Assembly: GCA_948144175.1 (NCBI GenBank)
Contig: CANXME010002067.1
Coordinates: 1,550,001 to 1,614,000 of the forward strand
Direction of reading: 5' to 3'
Source: Closterium sp. NIES-65
Lineage: Eukaryota > Streptophyta > Zygnematophyceae > Desmidiales > Closteriaceae
Length of the DNA: 64,000 nt
In this document: positions 29,890 to 40,643 of the stretch, piece by piece
Layout of the letters: every line of letters begins with the position of its first letter
Numbering within the stretch: position 1 is the stretch's first letter
Program-made: the position numbers and the translations under genes
Notes under the pieces: model-generated
What the model saw: only the letters and a program-made list of their open reading frames with translations
Told to the model about the DNA's origin: nothing
The model's database searches: none

Positions 29890-32215
29890 AGCCGAGCCGC
29901 CGAGCCGCCCAGCAACTGAGTTGCCGAGTCGCCCAGCAGCCGAGCCACCCCTGGAGCAGCCGCCACTGCAGCAGCCGCCCCTGGAGCAGCCGCCACTGCA
30001 GCAGCCGCCCCTGGAGCAGCCACCACTGCAGCAGTCGCCCCTGGAGTAGCCGCCACTACAGCAGCCGCCTCCGGAGCAGCCGCAACTGCAGCACCCGCCC
30101 CAGGAGCAGCCCCCACTCCAGCAACCACCCCTGGAGCAGATGCCACTGCAGCAGCCGCCCCTGGAGCAGCCGCCACTGCAGCAGTTGCCCCAGGAGCAGC
30201 CGCCACTGCAGCAGCCGCCCCCGGAGCAACCGCCAGTGCAGCAGCCGCCCCTGGAGCAGCCGCCCCTGCAGCAACCGCCCCTACAACTCCCGCCCCTGGA
30301 GCAGCCACCCTTGCAGCTGCCGCGGAGATCTCGCTCTACAGTGGTAGCGGCCTCGCCGTTGCTGCCGTCGTACGCCTGCCCTTCTCGCCACTGGTGAGCA
30401 CTACCCTGCCCGTCCTGCTGTTACTGCTGCTCTTACTGCTGCTGCTCTTTCTACTGCTACTGCTGCTCCTGGCGTGTCCAGATGCAGCTCCAGCGTCGCC
30501 CGCGTGAGTCCCTCACCCCCCAACAGCTTCGTGCGTGGTACGCTAGTTGGGGTTGTCGGGGTGGCCGTAGTGGGAGTCGTCCTGGAGTGAGAAGTTCCAC
30601 AGCTGCTTGTAGTGGCCAGGTGCAGCCGCAACGTCGCCCGCGTGAGTCCCTCACCCCCAAACAGCTTCGTGATTGGTACGCTAGTTGGGGTTCTCGGGGT
30701 GGCCGTAGTGGGAGTCGTCCTGGAGTGAGTAGTTTGGCAGCTACTTGTAGTGGCCGGGTGCAGCTTCAGCGTCGTCCGCGAGCGGTCCTTTCGCCCCAGC
30801 AGCTTCGTGAGTGGTACGCTCACGGTGACGGGTCACGCGGTACTGCTCACTGTCCGTACGTCATTCGCACTGGTGCTCGAACTGGTCAGCCTTGCGGGAC
30901 GTTTGTTCGCGCAGAGTCCCGCTGCTTCGCCCGTCTGAGCGACGCCTGGCGTACGGAGTTTGGCGACGCGGCTGAGCTTCCCGACTGGGTGGAGCTTCTT
31001 TGGCTTAGGGTAGATATCTATACTCTTGACTATGATGCTATCCTCACTGCCATGTATGCATTCCCTACTAGTGCTGAGGGTGACTGTTACCTGTGTGTTC
31101 CGCCTGACCCGGGCATTGAGGCTGCTGCTCTAGGTGCTGGTGAGGCTGCTGCTCTAGGTGCTGGTGCGTCTGCTGCCCCAGGTGCTGGTGAGTCTGCTCT
31201 CTCTGGTACCACGTCGTCTCAGGCCTTACACACCTTCACTCTTGACTTGAGTGCTTCCCGCTCCTTCTTTCAAGACCGCACCACGCTTACGCCGCTTAGT
31301 CGGCCGGTTGCAATCTCCCTGGCGAACCCCTCTGAGGGTCCTGTCCTTGCTCGCTTCTCCACTGTCTTACCCTGTCCGGCGGCCCCCTCTAGCACCCTGT
31401 CAGGTCTCTACCTCCCCTCGTTCTCTACGAACTTGGTGAGTGGTGCTGATCTACAAGATCGGGGGCTTGACCAGTTCACTCCTGCGAGTCAGCAGGTGAC
31501 CCACTGTACGTGTGCGCGAACGGGCTGACACTTGGCCACGTTTATCCGTCAGCCAGGGTCGAGCCTGTACACACTGACTACTGAGTCTCCTCCGGTTGCT
31601 GAATCTGGTTAGGTTACTGCGTCAAGTTAGGTGTATGCTGCAGCATCCCGGTCTGGTCCTGAGTCTGCTCCCTGCTCGTGTCGTCTCCTGTCCCACCAGA
31701 CTCTCCTTTGGCACCACCGCCTTGGTCACCCCTCCCTGCCTCGTCTCCAAGGCATGGCCTCCCGTGTCCTTGTCTCTGGTCTCCCCCGATCTCTCCTTCC
31801 CCTACCTCCGGGGCCTGCCCCTTCCTGCGTCCCCTGCGTCGAGGGGCGACAGCGCGCCGCCCCTCACTCCTCCGAGTTTCCTCCGACAGAGGCTCCGCTG
31901 CAGACTCTTCACATGGACATGTGGGGCCCCGCCCGCGTCCGTGGCCAGGGTCACGAGCGTTACTTCCTGTTGGTGGTTGACGACTACTCGCGTTACACCA
32001 CGGTCTTCCCCTTGCGCAGCAAGGGCAACGTCACTGAGGTGTTGATCGACTGGATCCGCGCAGCTCGTCTCCAGCTCAGAGAGAGTTTCGGCTCGGACTT
32101 TCCTGTTCTGCGTCTGCACTCTAACAGAGGCGGGGAGTTTTCCTCTGCCCCTTTGGGAGCCTTGTGTCGTGCACAGGGCATCCGCCAGACCTTCACGCTT
32201 CTGGCCTCTCTACAC
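29890..32215 (+). pseudogene. copia-2 gag, protease and partial integrase
   Basis: A 30-bp CTGCAGCAGCCGCCCCTGGA repeat (29940-30310) and a Leu/Cys low-complexity stretch precede a frame open from before 30482. Gag contains three tandem copies of a 42-residue module with RPRESLTPQQLR-WYAS, then the CPYVIRTG...C cluster. Protease keeps the position of DSGAS as DLSAS, so the catalytic D-S/T-G triad is altered. Pre-integrase HHRLGHP...CVPC and integrase HMDMWGP and HSNRGGEF follow; in the latter Asp is replaced by Asn. In-frame stops are TGA at 31526 and TAG at 31610 and 31628. The frame is otherwise continuous with no frameshift. It is a dead, 3'-truncated copy. Confidence 0.85.
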
Positions 32216-32369
32216 CAGACCTTCACAGGACATAACAAGGGAGGAAGGGCCCACTGCACCAAATGAGGTGGTGAACAATGCTGCTGATATTGACTTCAAT
32301 CAAGATGAGGCAATGGCTGACCTTGAGTTGGATGATATTGAGGACCAGGAATTCGGGAGTCAGGATGTC
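32216..32369 (+). other. Foreign segment between two copia fragments
   Basis: About 150 bp have no copia homology. They contain an acidic open stretch (NEVVNNAADIDFNQDEAMAD, then LELDDIEDQEFG). It looks like the tail of some other coding sequence, perhaps a transposase C-terminus, caught at a rearrangement joint. The identity is unknown. Confidence 0.4.
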
Positions 32370-35300
32370 TGGTGCATCCGGGTCTCCCTCAGGGGCAATC
32401 AGCTTGGACACGAGATGAGGCAAAGCAGCAGCAAAAAACTGGAACTCCTCCTGCCTGTCCTCAAGGACGTCCGTGCTAAGAGCACACTCACCCCCGACGG
32501 ACGTAGGACAGACAGACTTAGACTCAGCAACAAGACTAGCAGCGTAGTCTAGACGACAGCGAGCAGCGAAGTTGACAAGCTCAGCAACTAGGGCAGACGC
32601 AGCAGTGGACTCAAAAGAAGGGTCAGTGACAACCGTAGCAAGGAGACGCATGACAGAAGGACTGGCAGCACGAAGAGAGTCAGACTCTGGGTCAGCAAGA
32701 GTGGGAAGAGAGGACTCTGGAGGAGACGGCATCGGAACACGCAGAGGAGCAGTGGAAGGACGCAGTGCCATCAGGTGTGTGCTTGGGACCGCAGGAGGAC
32801 GCGGACGCGCAGTACGACCACGAGTGCGAGCAGCACGAAGAGGCAACGCAGGACGAGGCGCAGGCTCACGACGCTCAACAAAACCTCCAGTAGGACTAGT
32901 ATAGGGAGAAGGAGCAGGTAGGGGCGAGCCGGGCTGTTACTCTGACTGCGAGAGGACAGGCGGTGGACACGCTAAGGGAGGGGCAGGACCAATAGAAGGC
33001 GGAAGACCAAGAACCGGCTCAAGGAGCGGAACGAAGTACGGCCTCGGCCACGCAGCGCCTCCAGACCCAGCAGGGACAGCACCAGTACCTCTAGCGGCAG
33101 CACCAGCGCCAGCAGCACCTCCAGCTCCAACAGCGCCAACTCCAGCACCCTCAGATGTACCAGCGCCAGCGGCACCACCAGCACCAATACCACCAGCAGC
33201 TGCAGCTCCAGCAGCTCCAGCAGCACCAACTCCAGCAGGACCGGTAGCTCCAGTACCGCCAGCAGCTCCAGCAGTACCTCGAGCAGCACCAGCAGCACCC
33301 CCAGTCCCAGCAGCTCCTGAACGGCCAGAACGAGCCCCTTCGGGACCAGCAGCAACAATTGTACCTCCAGCTCCGGCAGCACGGCTCCAGCGCCGGGCAA
33401 ACCACTCGCGCAGCTCCTGCGGAGAGAGTGGCTCCTGCCTTGAAGAATCACCGCGCGAGGGCACACGAGCAGACCCAGCACCCCCAACCTCAGCACCCCC
33501 AGACTCAACACCCCCAGGCTCAGCACCTCTAGACCCGGCACCCGCAGGCTCAGCACCTCTAGCAGCACCAGAGTCAACAGCTACCTCGACAGGCTCGACT
33601 GCATCTACCTGGGACACACCTGACGGGGCAGGACCCTCAGGGGGGAGGGGGTCTACCGAGCGAGGACCTGGCGCAAGGAAGAGCGGCGGCGGGGGGAGGG
33701 GCGCAGTGCGGTAGGGGAAGAGACGGTAGTAAGGCACAGACTCGTCAAAGGTGACGTCTTGGGAGGACAGAACTCGGCGCGAGGTGGGGTGGTGAAACTG
33801 CCAACCAGGCGCGTCACGGGGGAAGCCAAGGAAGACGCAGGGAACAGCACGGGGGGGCAGCTTGTCCGCAAACAAGTCACGAACAAACGCCCGAGATCCC
33901 CAGCCCTAAAACGCAGACGCATCGCCAACCTTCGCCGTCCACCGCAGGGTGTGGGGGGTCTCTGGCAAGGAGACCCGGGGCTGGAGGTTGAGCTGATGCG
34001 CTGCGTACTGAACTGCAAACGGCCACTGAAAATGGGGGGCAGCCGCATGGATCATGGACGTACGAGCGACGTCCATAACCATGCCAATGCGGCGCTCAGC
34101 AATCCCATTTTGCTGCGGAGAGGCCGGAAGCGTGAAGGTCTGGCGAATGCCCTGTGCTTGACAGAAGGCTCCCAGACTGGCAGAGGAAAACTCCCCGCCT
34201 CTGTCAGAGTGCAGACGCAGAACAGGAAAGTCCGAGCCGAAACTCTCTCTGAGCTGGAGACGAGCTGCGCGGATCCAGTCGATCAACACCTCAGTGACGT
34301 TGCCCTTGCTGCACAAAGGGAAGAGTGTGGTGTAACGCGAGTAGTCGTCAACCACCAACAGGAAGTAACGCTTGTGCCCCTGTCCACGGACGCGGGCGGG
34401 GCCCCACACGTCCATGTGAAGAGTCTGCAGCGGAGCCTTTGTCGGAGGAAACTCGAAGGAGTGAGGGGCGGCGCGCTGTCGCCCCTCGACGCAGGGGACG
34501 CAAGTAGGGGCGGGCCCCGGAGGTAGGGGAGGGAGAGACCGGGGGAGACCAGAGACAAGGACACGGGAGGCCATGCCTTGGAGCCGAGGCAGGGAGGGGT
34601 GACCAAGGCGGTGGTGCCAAAGGAGAGTCTGGTGGGACAGGAGACGGCACGAGCAGGGAGCAGACTCAGGACAAGACCTGGACGCTGCAGCAAACACCTG
34701 ACTTGACGTAGCTACTTGACCAGACGCAGCAGCCGGAGGAGACTCAGTAGTAAGTGTGTACAGGCTCGACCCTGGCTGACGGGTGAACGTGGCCAAGTGC
34801 CGGCCTGTCCGAGCACACATGCAGTGGGTCACCTGCTGACTCGCAGGAGTGAACTGGTCAACCCCCTTATCTTGTAGGTCCGCTCCACTCACCAAGTTCG
34901 TAGAGAACGAGGGGAGGTAGAGACCTGACAGGGTGCTAGAGGGGGCTGTCGGGCACGGTAAGACAGTGGAGAAGCTAGCAAGGACAGGACCCCCAGAGGG
35001 GTCCGCAAGGGAGACCGCAACCGGCCGACTAAGCGGCGTAAGCGTGGTGCGGTCGCGAAAGAAGGAGCGGGAAGCACCCGAGTCAAGGGTGAAGGTGTGT
35101 AAGGCCTGAGCCGACGTAGTACCTGAGAGAGCAGACTCACCAGCACTTGGGGCAGCAGACGCACTAGCACCTGAGGCAGCAGACGCACTAGCACCTAGAG
35201 CAGGATCCTCTCCAGCACCTAGAGCAGCAGCCTCAATGCCCGGGTCAGGCGGAACACACAGGTAACAGTCACCCTCAACACTAACAGTCACAGCATACAT

Positions 35301-35568
35301 GGCAGCAAGAATTGCATCATAGTCAGGATCAAAGATGGCAACCCCCGCCCTTGATAGATCTCCCCAGCGAGGGATCTCTGACGCCTCAGGGAACTGGTGA
35401 CGCTACGCGTCTGTCAGGCGGCCGAAGCAGCGCTGGGTGGAGTGTGGGCCCCCACACTGCTCACCAGCGCGGTCGCCGGTACGGAGGACGTAGGTGCAGG
35501 GACCTGTACCTCCGCCGCGTTGACGCGCAGCGTACCACTCACGAAGCTGCTGAGGGAACAGGGTCTCA
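32370..35568 (-). pseudogene. Third copia copy (copia-3), internal fragment
   Basis: On the minus strand this covers the end of gag (Cys/His cluster CTYVLRTG...C-x3-H-x4-C), protease with intact LDSGAS, pre-integrase HHRLGHP...CVPC, integrase with HMDVWGP, HSDRGGEF and NGIAERR, and the linker up to the start of RT. RT, RNase H and both LTRs are missing. The frame does not shift over the whole fragment. Nonsense codons are TAG at 35403 (Trp elsewhere), TAG at 33906 (Arg elsewhere) and TAA at 32937 (Leu elsewhere). Identity to copia-2 is high over the integrase. The right end stops abruptly in an intron of the EGF-like gene. Confidence 0.88.
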
Positions 35569-36287
35569 CCACATGTGCTTACCAACCCTACGTGCCTGAA
35601 TGCAGAGGCGTGCATGGTACGCAACTGCGGCACCAACGCGAGGTGCCTGACAAGCCAGGCAGGCTGGGCAAACTGCGTGTGCAACAGGGGCTTTAAGCTG
35701 CTGCCCGATGCATCATGCGCTCGTGAGTGACTCCACCCATCCTGTTTGCTTCCCATATCCGCTGCTGCTCAAACCCGGTGTTGTCATGATACAGTGGTGT
35801 CGTCGTTGCTATTGCTGCCTCTCGCTCAAGCCTTCTTGGTAAATCCCGGGCCTGTCAGCATGCTGGGCACTCCAAGAGTCCTTTTATCACTCTCCGTCTG
35901 CTTACTCTGCTGTCCACCCTCTCGTGCTAAACTTGGCAGAGCTGTGTACCGTCGAGGATTGGGGGGAGAATGGCTACTGTGAAGAGGACCAAGGACTCTC
36001 CTCCTGTCATTGCAACATTGGATTTGACAAGACTGCGGACGGCTGTGTTGGTCAGTGCTGCTTATTCGTGTTGTACTGATAAGTTGCGCTGTAATTTGTT
36101 CCTTATGGTGTTGCTGGATTCTAATGTTTGGTGTCCCCTTTGACTCTTTCCTTACTAGATAGGTGTGTGCTCCAGGCGTGTGGTGAAAATGCCATGTGTG
36201 TTAAGGTCGCGGAGGGGGTGGCATCGTGTGTTTGTGACCCTGGCTTCGGGCTGGATAAAGATGGCAGGACATGCACAGGTAGCTGTG

Positions 36288-36590
36288 TGCTGCTGTGTGC
36301 TGCTCCTGATGTGCTGTGTGCTGCTGTGTGCTGCTGCTGATGTGGTGTGTGCTGCTGCTAATGTGCTGTGTGCTGCTGTGTGCTGCTGCTGATGTGCTGT
36401 GTGCTGCTGCTAATGTGCTGTGTGCTGCTGTGTGCTGCTGCTGATGTGCTGTGTGCTGCTGCTGATGTGCTGTGTGCTGCTGCTGATGTGCTGTGTGCTG
36501 CTGCTGATGTGCTGTGTGCTGCTGTGTGCTGCTGCTGATGTGCTGTGTGCTGCTGCTGATGTGCTGTGTGTTACTGCTGCTATGTGTGCT
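36288..36590 (+). repeat. Intronic TGTGCTGCTGCTGATG minisatellite
   Basis: Roughly 15 units of TGTGCTGCTGCTGATGTGCT and shorter variants fill the intron between the third and fourth EGF exons. The Cys/Leu and Ser/Thr/His ORFs across it are artefacts. Confidence 0.9.
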
Positions 36591-36749
36591 TCGAATGTGG
36601 TACAGCTTGTCATGCAAGATGCCCTTTGCATTTACTGTTGTTTCTGCTGTTTTTCTGTTCCTTTCGTGCCTCCCTCCCCTGGCAGACACATGTGTGCTCC
36701 TAGAGTGTGGTGAAAATGGCCAGTGCATCATGGCCGGGGATGGGGTGGC

Positions 36750-37094
36750 TGTCAGAATCCCAACCACTAGACCATTGGGATAAAAGGGCTTGTTAAGTAG
36801 CGGGTCAGTGCGCCCATAACGCCCCAGGACAACGAGCCTGTAACCCTTCCCTAGGATCAATCGGGGATCACCAGTGGACCTCTGACACCCCCCCGCACTG
36901 GGATGCCCGAAGTGCACACACCAGGATTCAAACCCGAGACCTTCGCTCTGATACCATGTCAGAATCCCAACCACTAGACCATTGGGATAAAAGGGCTTGT
37001 TAAGTAGCGGATCAGTGCGCCTATAACCCCCCAGGACAACAAGCCTGTAACCCTTCCCTAGGATCAATCGGGGATCACTAGTGGACCTCTGACA
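36750..37094 (-). mobile_element. TRIM (miniature LTR retrotransposon) in an EGF exon
   Basis: Two 138-bp direct repeats, 36750-36887 and 36957-37094, differ at about 5 positions and begin TG and end CA. Only 69 bp separate them. On the minus strand the interior starts with TGGTATCAGAGC, the exact initiator-Met tRNA primer site. The target duplication GTGGC lies at 36745-36749 and 37095-37099. Removing the element and one duplication restores an in-frame EGF unit (...GDGVASCVCDP...), so the insertion point is certain. The inserted sequence introduces a TAA after 11 codons. Confidence 0.95.
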
Positions 37095-37824
37095 GTGGCC
37101 TCCTGTGTTTGTGACCCTCACTTCACGGTGCGGGATGATTGCAAGTCGTGCGCGGGTAAGGCGGCTGTTTGCGGCTACGCTTCTGTTATTTGCTGCTATG
37201 AGAACTATGTTAAATTTTGTGCTGATTTTAGTGTGGCTTGCGCCGATGGCAGGTGCTGCTGGATCAACATTTATGGCTGCATCTCTCCCTTCTCTCTCCC
37301 GCTCTCTCTCCCTGCGTCCAGTCATTTCTCTCAGGGCCCAAATTTATGGATGTATACCTGCCACCTGCTGCTAGCAACTGCCACTGCCCAGTGGGCCAAG
37401 AGAAGGACACAGAGAGCAACTATCTGGCACGCTTTCATGTTTACCACATTGCAAGTATTTCAAGTATTCCTGCCCCCCATCATCGTTTTTTCAGACACTC
37501 CGCCCAACGGGCCAACTGCTGATGTTCATCTGCCACCTGCTTCTAGCAACCGCAACTGCCCTGCGGGCCAAGAGAAGGACGCAGGTGGCAATTGCGTTGG
37601 TGGGTGCTGTCGGAAAGAAAGACTGCAGCATTGCTCCACTGTAGCCTTGTGGCCAGCTCCAATCCGCATTACAGCTACTACATTCACCGTTATGGTTTCT
37701 GGCCAATAGTGCTGCACAATTGAAGGTGTGCTCTATGCTGCCCGGATGCACTCCTGCTTCCCAAATGCACTATATGCTTTAGCCCCCCACGTGCTCTCTG
37801 CCCCAAACTGTGCCTAATTCTGAC

Positions 37825-37940
37825 CCCCACGTGCCTGTGTCTGCCCCCACGTGCCTGTGTCCGCCCCCACGTGCCTGTGTCTGCCCCCACGTGCCTGTGT
37901 CTGCCCCCACGTGCCTGTGTCTGCCCCCACGTGCTTGAGT
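37825..37940 (+). repeat. 20-bp tandem repeat before a duplicated EGF exon
   Basis: Six copies of CCCCCACGTGCCTGTGTCTG lie in the intron just upstream of the duplicated exon at 37945. The unit resembles the ACGTGCCTGAATGCAG sequence at the acceptor of the original exon (35590-35605). Confidence 0.9.
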
Positions 37941-39819
37941 GCAAACTCGTGCGTGGTATGCAACTGCGGCCCCAATGCGAAGTGCCTCAAGAGTGAGGGA
38001 GGCTGGGCAAACTGTGTGTGCGAAAGGGGTCTCAAGCTGCTGCCCAATGCGTCCTCCACGCGTGAGTTAGCTGTGCCCACCCTTGTTGCTTCCCATACCC
38101 GCTGCTGCCCAATCCGTCCTGCACGCATGAGTTAGACTGTGCCCCCGTCATCCATCCTTATTGCTTCCCTTCCTCAAGGGATATCCACTGCTGCATGATG
38201 CGTCTTGAGCATGACACCTCCTGTCCAAGGCATAACACATCTGCCATTGCTGCTTCCTTCCTATTATGACCTTCCCAGTCACAACCAAAGTCTTCTCGGG
38301 CATGCTGTGCAGGCAGGGCACTCTCCTGTCCTCACTCCAGCATTGTTGCTCCCCGTTCCACATCTGTGTTCTTTCGTGCTGTGAACCCGACAGACTCGTG
38401 CTCCATAATGGACTGTGGGGAGAATGCGTACTGTGAGAAGGAGCAGGAGCTCGCTGTCTGTCACTGCAATTGGGGCTACACCATGATCGAAAACAGCTAC
38501 GTTGGTCAGTGCTGCAATGAGTGACATAATGAGAGGATGCCAGATAGTTGAATGCCATATCTGCTGAGAGGATGCTTTTTATGTGATGTAGAATGGTGGC
38601 ATAATGTAAGCAGGCAGGGCTATTGTGTGCTACCACAATTGCGTGCTGTACTGATAGTGTGCTCTGCGCTTGCTGCTCCATTTGTTTTTTTATTTTTTCT
38701 TTTCCCTCAACTCTTCCCTTCCCCCCAGATACTTGTATTCTCTAGACGTGTGAGGTGCTTACGTCGGATTGTAGGAAGTATGACAATGGCTCTGCATACT
38801 GTCAATGCAAGCCGAGCTACACACTGCTCTACGGCGAATGCGTTGGTATGTAACGTTATCTCCTAATCTTGATACCGTTGGATTATAACCTCACCTTCCT
38901 CCCAACCCCCCTCCTCACACCCACCCCACTCCCCTTCCCCCCACCTCTCCTCCCCCCTCCCCCCCCCCCCCCCCCCTCTCCCGCCTCTTCCCCTCTCACT
39001 CCTTCCTCTCTCCCTCTGCACTGTTTTGTCCCCATGCAATGCTATAATTGCCTGTTTGTTCTATTCCTGCCCAACTATTCCTGTGCCCATTGTCCTTCTC
39101 TAGCACACGTTGCATTGTGCTGAATTGTGCTGTCCTAGATGTGCTTCCCTGCTGTCGTGTCATCTGTTCTCCCCTTCTAATCCATCTGCTCTCCTGTCAC
39201 ACTAACATATCCCCACTGTTTTCTAATCTGTCCTCACCAGGACCTGCCACATACGGGAGCTGTCCGACCTTGGCCACTTGCACTCGTGTCTCGGCTACCA
39301 TCAAGGCTCCCTACTGCCCTCCCGGCTATGGCATGACCAGCACTAGTTGCGTCCAGGGTGAGACCACGATATTTGCATTCAATGATGACCAGTGGTACTG
39401 ATGTTAGTTGATGATATTGAAGCTGGAGTCCTGACCAGTTGTGCTTGCATCATAGGTCAGTGAATGTTGCTTACATCGTTGTCAAACCACAAATTCCATA
39501 ACAAACCCCATGCCCCAATTTTCCAATCTCCCACATTCTGTGTTTGTTCAGGAGCCTTGCCAACAGTCTCCTCCTCAAGTTTCACCTTCTATGACAAACC
39601 CTTTTACGGCTTATCACCCAACACCTACACCACACACCTGGACTACAACGCATGCACGAACGTGCCCCTGAAGTACAGTTCATACTGGCGCGTGGACCAT
39701 GCACCCGGAGGAGCTGGTGATTGCTTGAAAATCTCCATGTATACTCTTCATGACTGCATTGGACTTATGACTGTGCTCTATGACCTGCCCTTGAACAGCA
39801 TCGAGGCACTGGGTGTCGG

Positions 39820-40504
39820 GTAAGTAATGCCCGCAAGCTAATGTATATAAATATATACATACATATAACTGTGTGTTGTTGCCCTGTTTCAAAGTCGAGC
39901 TTACTTTATCCCGTGCAAACCCAGTTCTCAAGTTTATTTCCATTTCCATGCATCTTCCTGCTTCTTTGTGTTCCACCGAACCTATCCACAAAAGCTAAAT
40001 ATGTATCCTTCAAGTGTCATAGCTATGTATAGACTTGTGGAGAAAGAAGACCAGCAGTTCGAAATGATGCTCTCGCTCTCTTCGTCGCTCTGTCCCGTCG
40101 CCCTCTCTCCCATCGCCCTCGCTCTCTTCTTCGCTCTGTCCCGTCGCCCTCTCTCCCATCGCCCTCACTCTCTTCTTTGCTCTGTCCCGTCGCCCTCTCT
40201 CCCGTCGCGCCCTCTCTCTCATGTCACCCTCGCTCTCTCGTGTCGTCCTCGCTCTCTTACGTCGCCCTCGCTCTCTCACGTCACAATTTGGCCCTCATGA
40301 TCTCCCCTACCTTCTCGTCTTCTTGTTGTTCTCCCATCCCCTTTCTTCGCCCTCTGTGTCTCCGCTCCCCTCCCGTCTTTCTTCCTCTCTCCGCTCCCCT
40401 AACGTCGCTCTTCCCATCTCCACTTCCATTCCCATCGTTGTTCCTCTCGCCCTTGATCTTTCCCGTCGTTATTCCCCACTACCGTCCCCTCCCCTCCCCT
40501 TGTT
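39820..40504. other. Intron or 3' flank with C/T-rich tandem repeats
   Basis: Downstream of the last clear EGF-gene exon there is no further recognisable exon. From about 40075 to 40300, a unit near 46 bp built from CTCTGTCCCGTCGCCCTCTC words is repeated imperfectly about five times. Confidence 0.5.
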
Positions 40505-40509
40505 AATAT

Positions 40510-40638
40510 TGTCAGAATCTAGAAGAAAGAAGAGGACTGCACTAGCAAGAATGGGGATACAAATAGGAAACCCTAGAAGGGTTGTACTCGTTATAGAGTA
40601 CCCCACTACAGGCTACAGCATAAGATAACATTCTGACA
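40510..40638 (-). mobile_element. Solo copia LTR
   Basis: A 129-bp sequence beginning TGTCAGAAT and ending TTCTGACA is flanked by the duplication AATAT (40505-40509 and 40639-40643). It matches the LTRs of the nested element at 28241-29812 over most of its length. A single LTR between target copies indicates unequal recombination that removed the element body. Confidence 0.92.
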
Positions 40639-40643
40639 AATAT

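Larger units (their letters stand above)
27725..32215 (+). mobile_element. Truncated Ty1/copia element (copia-2), with nested insertion
   Basis: On the plus strand a 126-bp LTR (27725-27850, TGTCAA...TTCACA) is followed directly by TGGTATAGAGCAGG, a primer-binding site. A GC-rich leader of CGGCCCCGTCGCCGCCCC repeats follows, interrupted by another LTR element at 28241-29812. Gag, protease and the first part of integrase then follow, and homology stops at about 32215 inside integrase. No 3' LTR is present. The sequence beyond is unrelated for about 150 bp, then another copia copy begins in opposite orientation. Confidence 0.8.
35606..39819 (+). pseudogene. EGF-like repeat gene, 5'-truncated and disrupted
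   Basis: A series of exons begins and ends in phase 1 and mostly encodes one EGF-like unit each (C-x4-C-x5-C-x8-C-x-C-x11-C in the clearest). They are 35606-35722, 35940-36050, 36159-36278, 36686-37155 (split by a TRIM), a copy of the first at 37945-38061, 38394-38504, 38729-38845 and 39241-39357. A longer exon at 39552-39819 encodes a different Cys-containing domain and ends at GG followed by GTAAGT, so the gene continues. Such repeats belong to extracellular or membrane proteins that bind ligands or calcium. Defects are the TRIM, a TAG at 38743 in one unit, and loss of the acceptor AG before 37945. The 5' part is cut off by copia-3. Two partial units lie at about 37345-37420 and 37511-37599. 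Confidence 0.75.
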
